NCBI GenBank assembly: GCA_030272155.1
Contig: CP126192.1
Coordinates: 6,606,501-6,670,500 of the forward strand
Length of the DNA stretch: 64,000 bases
From: Tetradesmus obliquus
Lineage: Eukaryota; Chlorophyta; Chlorophyceae; Sphaeropleales; Scenedesmaceae
Direction of reading: 5' to 3'
Shown one piece after another: positions 55,377 to 64,000 of the stretch. The translations under genes and the position numbers were made by a program. A model generated the notes under the pieces. That model searched no databases and was not told where the DNA came from. It saw only the letters and a list, made by a program, of their open reading frames with translations. Position 1 is the first letter of the stretch; each line of letters starts with the position of its first letter.

Positions 55377-57036
55377 CCCTGCTGGCTCTGCAACCGCACC
55401 AACATGCTGTGCATTCTGCATGTTTTGCAGCCTGTCTTACACAACGCTTTTTGCAGTAATCCAGTCCTAAACAAAAGCAATTGCCGCAGCAGGCACTAGC
55501 GACGCATGTGTTGCATGGGAGTGCACCCGTCCTTGGTTCTTTGCATGTCTGTTAATGGTGCTGATAACAATTGTTGCTTGGGATTGTTTCCCTCACTAAG
55601 AAAGCCTGCCTGCTCTGGAACAGCATGCCGCAAAAGCTCTTCTTCTGCAGTGATGCATCAGTCCACTGGTCCGTTTGATTTCTTGGTCGAGATAGCTGCA
55701 GGTGGGGATTGTCAATCTATGTGGCTGCTTTGTTTACCGGCAGCATCCTGCCTAGTCCACAGCTGCTGCTACTGTGTGCATTATTACATGGCACTTGCAA
55801 CTAGTGCACTGCTGATGCCCAGCACCCACCATAAAGCCATGTGGGTGATTTGTCAGACAGGCTGGCTAAGTGTGTCTGCATTCATGCGGTGAACATGCAG
55901 CAACAGCCAGCACATGTTATTCGTTGCATCATTGCTTGGGCTTCAAACAACCAGCTCAACACCTTTGCTGCCAATATGATTGAAGTCCATGGGATACAGT
56001 AGCACCTGCTGTTGGGTGGCCTGGCAGAGGCTGCACACAAAGCAGTGGGCAAATGGCACAGCAGCAGCAGCAGCTACCTGCCGCTGCTTATGTCCAGCAG
56101 CGTTATATGTGGCTGTGGTGCAACAGCTGTTCTGTCTGACGTGTGAGGGATTCAGGCATTTTGTGCCAGGCTGTTGTCATAATCTGCCAGCAGCAGCAGC
56201 TGTGTGATAGCTGGCCTACCAGCACTTACTGCGGTCAATTTTGAGGGCTCTGGTCTTCATACATCGTGCTGGCTGTGCTAGTGGTCCAGCATGTGGCATT
56301 GCAGTTAAAGGATTGCATGCATGCTCTTCGCTGTGTTACTGGCTGTTGAATGTTGCAAGCAGGCAGTGTGTGATGCGTTTGCTTGCACGCGATTGGTGGA
56401 CGGCAGTGCTTGTGTGGCGAGGTGTGAAAGATTGCACGTCTTTGTGTTTTTGATGGGTTTTGACTTTGGTAATGCCGTGATTATTGCTGTTCTAGACCAG
56501 ATTGTGCACAGTTTCCCGTATGTTGCGTTGGTGCCACTTTGGACAGTCCAAGTCCAGGGTTGCTGCCAGCTGGCAGGTACAGCCGCTGCCAGGCAGCGCC
56601 CACATATGTGGTCATGAAGTGACCAGAGAAACAAAGCTGATCTCATCTTTTGTTCTTCGTGCAGTTCTGGTGGGTGAATCGGCCGTGATCATGCAGCGTT
56701 GGTCAGTACCATCCATCCTGCCGACAGCTCGCTGACGGCAAGCATCATATCACAAATTTGTGACACGAGAGATATTGTAGACTAGTGCAATGCAACACAA
56801 GTGCCGCGTTGATGGTGCCGGGTGAGCAAATGGCCGATGACAGTTCATTACCCAAGAGTGGACAAAGCCGCTTGCTGCCACCACTACGTATCCGCCGGCT
56901 CATCTGAGTTGATGTAAGATGCTTCACTTCTGCTTTTGTGTCTGCGACTTCATGCGATCGTGTAGATCGCCGTGAGTTCCGCTTGCAATTCCCTTCATTT
57001 GTGGCGTAGACCACCCTTGGCCATTTGACTGGTTCG
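55377..57036. other. Intergenic region
   Basis: About 1.7 kb with no convincing gene. Open frames at 55506-55892 and 56305-56646 have no recognisable domain. GC content looks lower than in neighbouring exons. It should contain the P450 promoter. Confidence 0.55.
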
Positions 57037-57498
57037 ATGGCATACCAGGAGGTAGCCCTGCTCATACAGTTCGTTGCTGGAGCAGCTGCCGCATGGTTGT
57101 GCAAGCAATTCGCTGTCTGGCTGTGTACGTTCTACAGCACACAGCGATGGCTGAAGACCACAAGCATTCCCGGTCCTTCAGCGAGCAATAAGCTCATTGG
57201 TGAGGCGTCCATCAGCTCTTATGCAGCGATGCAGCAGCACCTTGCAGCCAACAGCATTGCTACAGCCTGAAGTCTGTGTATGCTGCTACAGCTGCCAGCG
57301 TCAGGCTAGCATGCAGCTGCTGCCCCATCATCATGCATACACAACATATCAACTGCAAATGCATGCTTGTATGTGTGTTGCTGTCAGTGAGCACATTGTA
57401 CGTCTCTGTGTAGCAAGGCTGTCCAATGCACTTTAAGCAGTGGTGGTGCACGAGGTTAGCGTGCTGCTCCTGCACTGTTACAACTCGATTGCTGCTGC

Positions 57499-57534
<36 letters not shown>

Positions 57535-59372
57535 CTTCTTCAGGCCATGTCAGTACCCTCCTCTCTGACCGCTGCCCCCTGCAGCTGGCAGACTGGGCCA
57601 ACAGCTACGGCCCAGTCTACAAGCTGCAGCTGCTTAACAGGGCCTGCGTCATCCTCACAGACCCAGCTGCTGCACACGAGCTCATCAGATGGGGCAACAG
57701 CGAAAACTACCTTGGCAAAACGCGCGAGCTGTATCGTGCGCTGGAGCTAGGCACTGAGCCAAAGATGCCAAACATCCTGACATCGCCAGATGATGTGTAT
57801 TGGAAGGCTGTGCGGCAAGCGACTGCTCCCTGCTTCAGCATCAGCAACCTCAAGCTGGTGAGGGCTGATTCAAAAGTCAAACGTTGACTGAAAACTCATA
57901 ACGTTGACTTTGCAGTGGTGATTGGTGGGGATGCGCATCATGTGTGGCGCTAGCAGCACATTCTGAGCAACGACGCGGCCTCTGGACAGCTGTTGTTTTG
58001 TTTGTTAGGGTTGGGGACTGCAACAGCAGGGGGTTGGGAGTGCTGGTGGGTTTATTGGGGAGTACATGTGAGGTGCTTATATTCTGCCACAACGTCGCAT
58101 GCAATGCACGCAAGCATCTGTCTAGCACTGTCATGGCGAGTGCAAGGTTCAAAGGAATTCGGCAACTGTCTCACGTTGTGGTTACCACCATGCTTCTGCT
58201 TGTGCTGCCTCCCCAGGTGTTCCCCTGGGTGCTGCAGCTTTGTGACAAGGCAGTACACCACGTGACCAGCACCAGCAGTAGCAGCAGCACAGCAGATGGC
58301 AAGCCTGGACCTGCTGCTGCTGCTGCTGCTGCAGCATCGATTGATGTGGAGGATTTGGCGAAGCGCTTCACTGCTGATGTGATTGGCCACATGCTGTTTG
58401 CAGAAGACCTGAAGAGCATGGACATGGGGTGAGAAGCGAGGCAGCGCATATTTCGCGTTGTTCTTTCGCGCTGCAGTGGTGCAGGCACTGAAATTATGCA
58501 TGTCATTCACGCTGTTGCTGCCTGCGGGAGCAGTGTATCCGTCACATTGGCAAGCTGCACCGACCCATGTCGTACAGCAGGCCGCACTTTCAGTGAGCAT
58601 CTGCTTGTTCATCTGAAGCATACCATATTTATTGCATGGTATTCATTTCACTGCCAAAAGCCTCACCCGCCCATGGAATTGATTGGTCACAATCACCATC
58701 ATCAACCACATGAGCTCAACGTGTCCACATTTAACTTGATGTCTGCAGAAAGAGCCAGTACCTGGAGATCTGTGCTGCGCTGCTGGAGGAGGTGCACAAC
58801 TTGCTGCATTATCAAGCTTCATCAGCATTACATCAAGCCTGCAACGTGCACACTTTGATCGCGTGCGCTGCAACAAATGCACACGCTGTTCAACATGCTG
58901 ACTGCTGCCATGCCTTTCCGTCCGCGGCACCTCACTGACCACCTAACATGTTTGCAACAATCTTTTGCCCTTCACAGCAAGAGCCAGTACCTGGAGATCT
59001 TTGCTGCGCTGCTGGAGGAGGTGCACAACCACTTCAGCAACCCGCTGCGCCCGCTCATGCTCAAAGCCATGGGCTGGCGCCCAGAGGTGGCCCGAGGCCG
59101 CGATGCATTGGCCATCCATGACCGGCTGATGGGAGCTAAGCTGAAGGCCCAGCTGGCCAGTCCGCCACCAGAGTACACCATCACAGGTGAGTCAGGGCTG
59201 TTGGGGTGTGCCCTTTCCATTTGCGGCCACCTGTCTGCTCAATCCTAGGGTACTGCGCTGGGGTCTGTTTGAGGACGGCCCGGCAGGCATCTCATCCGTC
59301 AATGCAGCTCTGCGCTCATATCTATGCTCTGCCTTGCTGCAATCAGAACGCACTGCATGTGCGGCTGCTGCA

Positions 59373-59408
<36 letters not shown>

Positions 59409-59661
59409 CTTGCATGTCTGCTGCCACCGCGCAGGCCACCTGCTCAAGGTGCGTGACCCTGCCACTGGGCAGCCGCTGACTGTGCTCAATATGTTCCGCC
59501 TTGCAGTCAACCAGTGCTGATGCCTGCTGCTGCTGCGCATAATTTCTTTTATGTCTTGCAGGCCACCTGCTCAAGGTGCGTGACCCCTCCACTGGGCAGC
59601 CGCTGTCTGTGCTGCATTTCTTTGCCGCCTGCCGCCTTGCTACAATCAACCCGCGCTGATG

Positions 59662-59723
<62 letters not shown>

Positions 59724-60791
59724 GTGTTTGCTGTCACCGCGCAGGCCACCTGCTGAAGGTACGCGACCCGGCCACTGGGCAGCCGCTGAGCTTTGCACAG
59801 GCCAAGGCGGAGATGGCCATCATGATGGGAGCAGGTGCGGCGGCTGGCTGCCTTCTGGTGTATCAGTTGCTGCTGCGGCTGTTGTTGTTACTGTCGTTAC
59901 TGTTCAGTACACTAAATGCGTGTTGATGGTTGGGAGTTATAGCCAACATAATGGGCGCAGGTGCGGCGGCTGGCTGGAGCACTGCTCTGTTGCTGTCGTC
60001 ACTACTGTTCTAAACACCAAAGCCAGCTGCCTTCTTGCGTGGTAGAGGTTTAGCCTCTCACTTGCAGCCACCTGCGCCAGTCCCTTCACGCATTCCAGCT
60101 GTGTATGGCTGGTCGTAACTCCCCTGCTGCTGCTGCTGCTGCTGCTGCTTTGACTGCCACAGGCTTTGAGACCACCAGCCATGCGCTGAGCTGGACGCTG
60201 GCAGCACTCGCAGCACACCCAGATGTGCAGGACACACTCGCAGCAGAGCTGGCAGCAGCAGGCCTGACACCAAACAAGCAGCAGCAGCAGCAGCAGCAGC
60301 GGCCGCTGGAGTGGGGTGACCTGGCACTGCCGTACCTGAATGCAGTCATCAAGGAGAGCCTGCGGCTGTTTAGCCCTGCAGCGCTGGGCACCAGCAGGGC
60401 TTGCCACAAGGACGTCAGCGTATGCGGCCACACACTGCCTAAGGTGAGGCGGCTATTTACTGTGTTATGTAACATGTTATGCAGCAACGGCCTGCACAGC
60501 ACCAGCAGGGCCTGCCACAAGGATGTGACTGTATGCGGCCACACACTGCCCAAGGTGAGACGTCGTCTCACGGTGTTATGTAACATGTTATGCAGCGTAA
60601 CTTATGCTGCAACAGCCTGCCAAGCAGGAGCCCCGCGCTGGCCACGGAGGTGATACCCACAGGCATGTTGGGCAGGGTGACAGGTGGCGTCCTGTAATGT
60701 TTGCTGGGCTGTGCACTGAGCTCAAAACACTGTTAGGATGGAAATCGCCGGTGGATCACTGCTGAATGCCCATCACCGCTGACATGTCTGC

Positions 60792-60832
<41 letters not shown>

Positions 60833-61517
60833 CCCTCAGGGCATGCACGTGATCATCCCGCCCTACCCCATCAGCGTCAGCATCGCCAACTATGGCCCCA
60901 CCACTGACCTGCGCTCTGCTGCTGCTGCTGCTACTGCTACTGCTTTCTTTCAGGGCATGCACGTGATCATCCCGCCGTACCCCATTGGCGTCAGCATCGC
61001 CAACTATGGCCCCACAGCACCTCGCTTCATCCCAGAGCGCTGGCTGGACACACAGCAGCTGGAGCACTTGGATGCACTGCGAGAGTCTGCAGGCCTGCTG
61101 CCACGCGCTGCAGCCGCAGCAGCAGCAGTAGGGTTTGGCCACAGCAGCAGCAGCAGCGGCAGCAGCAGGAAGCTAGCTGAGCTGGCGTTCAGCACTGGGC
61201 CGAGGGACTGTGTGGGTCAGTCGCTGGCAAAGTTGGAGCTGCAGGCAATGATTGCCACGCTTGCAGGACACTTTGCGCTGGCACCTGGGAAGGTCTTGCA
61301 GGAACGGCTGGCAGGGATAGCTACAGCCGCAGCAGCAGATGAAGCAGCAGGCAGCGCAGCAGTAGATGAGGATGCGGATGCGGATGGGGAGGGCGAGTCA
61401 GCAGGGTTTGTCAGCCAGCCCAACCCGGCAGATGCGCTGAAAGCGTGCATCATGTACCATGTTACGCTGCAGCCACGGGGTGGCAACATGGTGCTGCGGT
61501 TCACCCCACGTTGCTGA
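57037..61517 (+). CDS. Cytochrome P450
   Basis: Membrane-anchored heme-thiolate monooxygenase, about 610 residues. Seven exons, all joins keep phase: 57037-57199, 57544-57857, 58217-58428, 58978-59186, 59745-59834, 60163-60443, 60954-61517. The N-terminal hydrophobic anchor is followed by STQRWLKTTSIPGPSASNK (Pro-rich hinge). The I-helix oxygen motif AGFETT forms exactly across the 59834|60163 splice. K-helix ExxR is in VIKESLRLF; the PERF-like region is APRFIPERWLD; the heme-binding loop FSTGPRDCVG has all key residues including Cys. Low-complexity inserts (poly-Ala before IDVEDLAKRF, poly-Gln at about 60273-60300, Asp/Ala run near 61340-61400) lengthen it beyond the usual 500. CYP clan and substrate cannot be decided. 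Introns contain partial copies of exons 4, 5, 6 and 7. Confidence 0.92.
58749..58801 (+). repeat. Duplicated acceptor end of P450 exon 4
   Basis: CTGCAG followed by the codons for KSQYLEI-ALLEEVHN matches the start of exon 4 (58978) with few changes. It runs out after about 50 bases into unrelated sequence. It is an alternative 3' splice site without a full exon. Confidence 0.85.
59430..59970 (+). repeat. Array around P450 exon 5: three acceptor ends and two donor ends
   Basis: The exon start encoding GHLLKVRDPATGQPL occurs at about 59433, 59562 and 59745 (the last is the full exon). Each copy has an upstream CTG run, and the first and last follow a CCGCGCAG acceptor. The exon's donor end (GGAGCAG|GTGCGGCGGCTGG) at 59834 recurs at about 59950. 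The exon therefore has decoys on both sides. Confidence 0.88.
59663..59723 (+). repeat. (CTG)20 microsatellite upstream of P450 exon 5
   Basis: A pure CTG run ending about 21 bases before the acceptor at 59744, on the coding strand. Confidence 0.95.
60390..60560 (+). repeat. Duplicated donor end of P450 exon 6
   Basis: The segment for TSRACHKDVSVCGHTLPK plus GTGAGG (to 60443) recurs at about 60500-60555 with GTGAGA. The intron word TGTTATGTAACATGTTATGCAG follows both copies. Confidence 0.88.
60840..61016 (+). repeat. Duplicated acceptor end of P450 exon 7
   Basis: GGCATGCACGTGATCATCCC and following bases occur after acceptors at 60839 and 60953. The first copy lacks a donor but is open into the second copy, so use of the upstream acceptor would add about 38 residues in frame, including a second IPPYPISVSIANYGPT. 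Confidence 0.88.
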
Positions 61518-62591
61518 GGGTTGAAGGGTAAAATCACCCTGCCATCCTGTTGTTCCGGGTGGTGTTGCGTGGAGCAATGAGGTGTGACAACCTGCAGTTG
61601 TTGCGCTGAGTTGTATGAGTTGAAGTGTGACGGGATGCGCAGGGCTGAGTGCATGCAATCAATTGCAGGCTCTGCAATCTCTGGGAGCGCATGAGAGATG
61701 ATTTGTCCATTGCAGCTGCACATGCTGTGTGCACGCTTAGTGCTGGAAATGACGGGTTACGCTTGTCACCACGTTGTCAAGGGTACGTGTCTGGGAGCAA
61801 TGTGTTGCATGCAGCTAGTGCAGAATGTAACATGTGTTATTGTCTTCCCTGCGATTCTTTGTAGTGCTGGCCCATGGCTGTGGTGAGGTTTAAGTGCTGC
61901 CAGTGCCCCTCAGGGCCTGCCTCCATCAATTGTGCCTGGCTGCGCCACAGATACCATATATAGGTAGGGTTGAGTCGATAACATGTGCAACCTGGCACGA
62001 AGGAATGGAACAGCAGCGCAGCGGGCACATCTGCTTGTCCCTTGGACATATCAAGACAACTGCTAGCATTACTGGCAGTCAGTGTGCACATTGTGTTAGT
62101 GCTTGTTTGATTTTGGTAACGACAACTAAATATGCTCTCAAGCTCATTGGGTAGAACGGAGGGGGTTCCACGGGCAGGAGATTTAGTCCCTGTCAGACAG
62201 GCTGCCTGAGACAGATGGTGCTACAGCAGAACCCGCGCACTGCCTGACGTGGCTCAGCCACGGTGTTGCCCGTATGTGCCAGACCGGCTCGGTGTCCTTC
62301 GCAGTGAGACTAAGGTTGTTTCAATGTTGTTGTGTTGTGATAGTCGGGCCACGTAGTTTCTGATCGTTGGATCTTGACTTGCAGTACCTGGGTGCATCTC
62401 TCTTGAGTTGCGGATTGCCGTTGTTTCAGCATCAAATCTTTTTGGCTAAGTTCCTTCAGCTTTGGCTGGGCCGAAGCTCTGTTTCCTCGACGATACAGTC
62501 CTGTGCTTCCTTGCTCTCACGTTAACTGCTGCCGTTCGCTCGCGCCGTTGCTCGATCGTGGTGCGAAGCCGTGATTAGCTCCTAGCAGCTT
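61518..62591. other. Intergenic region
   Basis: No gene seen. P450 3' end (a TGTAA word is present near 61826) and the promoter of the F-box gene. Confidence 0.55.
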
Positions 62592-63560
62592 ATGGATTCC
62601 GCAGCTGCTGAGGACGAGGAGGCTGTACAGCGTCAACATCAACAGCAGCAACAGCAGCAGACCGACCATGCCAGCATCAACAACCTGCCACCAGCAATCC
62701 TGCATGGCGTATTCTCGCATCTGGGACCTCAGGACTTGTGTTGCGTTTCATGCACGTGCATGCTCTGGAGGCGTTTGACTCGCGACAGGGTCAGCAACAG
62801 CACATGGAAGCACTTCTACACGCAGCGCTGGTCAGTCTCGCCTCCTGCAGGAGACGAGGTCTGCTGGCAGAGCAAATACGGCAGCAAGATGAAGCAGGTG
62901 CGGCTTTTGATCGTTGTGGATGGCTGCAGCCAGCCAGAAACAGCAGCGTATTTGTTCAAGTAGCAGCGCCTTGTGCCCATTGTACAGCAGCATGTAGCGT
63001 CTGCATGCTGTCCTGGTTAGCGTGCTTGCAGCATGTCGACAATCGATGCTTTTACACAGCATGTTGATTGGATAAAATCCAGGGGATCACAGACATCAGG
63101 CATCTTTGTGTTGAAAATTTGCTGCTGTTTGCCTTGCAGGGCAAGTACTGGACTGGCAAGTATGAGCATGACAGCCTGTATGGCCACAAGGCAGGCGTGA
63201 AGTCACTCAAGCTGCTGCCATCACATGGCATGCTGCTCACAGGTGGGTTAGCAACAAGGATGTTATGGTTATCATCATTGTTAAGGGATTATAAAATGCC
63301 TGCTGCTGAGCAGGTTGATGGAAGCCTGTTAAAGCCTGGGTTGCAGCAGCAGCTGAGCAATGGCACGTGTGGCAATTCTGCACGAAGCAGCTGTGCTAAT
63401 TGCAGCGCCGATCTAGGACATTGCCATGTGGGCTTGCCGCAGGTGCATGAAACTTTGATTAACTTTCCTGTCTTCAAGTGCACACGTGCTTCGCGTACGC
63501 ATTGCCAGCAGCTCCGCATTGCATTACTCCTCTCACTGCTTCCTCCTGCGCCTTGCTCTG

Positions 63561-63591
<31 letters not shown>

Positions 63592-64000
63592 CGCTGCTGC
63601 TGCTGCTGCTGCTGCTGCTAGGCTCGCTTGACCGCACCGTCCGTCTGTGGGACCTCAAATACGGCATGCCCCTGTCTATCAGCCGGCCACACGGCAGCAC
63701 CGTGCGTGCTGTGGCGCTCGATGCGCAGCTCGTGGCCAGTGGCAGCAGTGACAATGTGGTGCGGCTGTGGCATGCGCGCAATGCGAGCGAGGGTGCTTCG
63801 CTGCTGGACCCTGCGGCGGCTGCAGAGGCTGCTGCGCTGCTGGAGGTGGGTGGGGGTGTGCGGGATGAGGGTTTTGACAGCTGCTGGTGCTTTGCTTGGA
63901 GGTTTCACGGTTGCAGAGGCTGCTGCGCTGCTGGAGGTGGGTGGGGGTGTGCGGGATGAGGGTTTTGACAGCTGCTGGTGCTTTGCTTGGAGGTTTCACG
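62592..64000 (+). CDS. F-box/WD40 protein, 5' part (runs off the window)
   Basis: Likely substrate receptor of an SCF ubiquitin ligase. ATG 62592. Exons 62592-62897, 63140-63242 and 63622-63845 join in phase (CAG|GGC; ACA G|GC TCG). A poly-Gln stretch precedes the F-box (INNLPPAILHGVFSHLGPQD, then LCCVSCTCMLWRRLTRD). The F-box is followed by WKHFYTQRWSV and the linker KYEHDSLYGHKAGVKSLKLL. WD repeats begin with GHKAGVKSL, LDRTVRLWDLKYG, and HGSTVRAVALDAQLVASGSS followed by DNVVRLWHA. More blades must lie beyond 64000. Intron 2 has a long CTG tract ending in the acceptor CTGCTAG. Exon 3's donor end is duplicated right at the window edge. Confidence 0.87.
63821..64000 (+). repeat. 91-bp tandem duplication of an F-box/WD40 exon donor end
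   Basis: The sequence from TGCAGAGGCTGCTGCGCTGC across the donor GAG|GTGGGT into the intron recurs with a period of 91 bases (starts 63821 and 63912). It is essentially identical up to the window end, so the duplication is recent. Confidence 0.92.

Noticed and set aside
55506-56735. Possible small genes between the CCP-like gene and the P450
   Set aside because: Frames of 75-130 residues with no recognisable motif and no consistent splice partners; I cannot support them.
1-64000. Transposons, LTR elements or virus-derived genes
   Set aside because: I looked for reverse-transcriptase, integrase, transposase and capsid-like motifs and for long terminal repeats. None was seen; the repeats present are tandem.

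Overview
This is nuclear DNA from a eukaryotic green alga. Three things point to a chlorophyte, probably a Scenedesmus/Tetradesmus-like member of the Sphaeropleales: dense spliced genes, proteins full of poly-Gln, poly-Ala and poly-Ser, and a secreted protein with an algal-type Ser/Pro stalk. A short interstitial run of CCCTAAA-type telomere repeats is also present. The lineage is inference. I saw no rRNA gene, intact tRNA, CRISPR array, retroelement or virus-like element.

Layout. A plus-strand poly-Gln/Ala gene of unknown function (1476-3464) is followed by two extra tandem copies of its 3' end. From 6467 to 50140 everything recognised is on the minus strand. In coordinate order these are: an MFS transporter (6467-15802); a secreted Cys-rich protein (16954-20487); a eukaryotic DUF262/DUF1524 (GmrSD-like) protein (about 21930-28386); three tandem copies of a WW-domain/RS-rich protein (28821-31425, 32868-35694, 36813-39356); a type I membrane protein (40522-42246) with two broken relatives inside the triplication; and a large LRR receptor-like protein (43571-50140). 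Four plus-strand genes follow: a coiled-coil protein that could be a MEI4/PRD2-like meiotic factor (50533-52409), a secreted CCP/sushi-like protein (52977-55376), a cytochrome P450 (57037-61517), and an F-box/WD40 protein cut off by the window end (62592->64000).

The most unusual feature is genome-structural. In at least five unrelated genes, pieces of exons have been duplicated in tandem together with one flanking splice site. This makes small arrays of competing 5' or 3' splice sites. Many introns carry a (CTG)n tract on the coding strand, lying against or close to the acceptor AG, where a polypyrimidine tract is expected. I infer that these trinucleotide tracts act both as splice signals and as substrates for slippage or unequal exchange that multiplies exon ends. 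The same tendency at larger scale could explain the 4-kb gene triplication.

The genes do not form one pathway. Themes are membrane transport and sensing (MFS, LRR receptor, type I membrane protein), cell-surface or secreted Cys-rich proteins, RNA processing (WW/RS genes), possible meiosis, oxidation (P450) and ubiquitin targeting (F-box/WD40). Exon joins were worked out by hand from reading frame and GT/AG sites; joins marked as checked keep phase.
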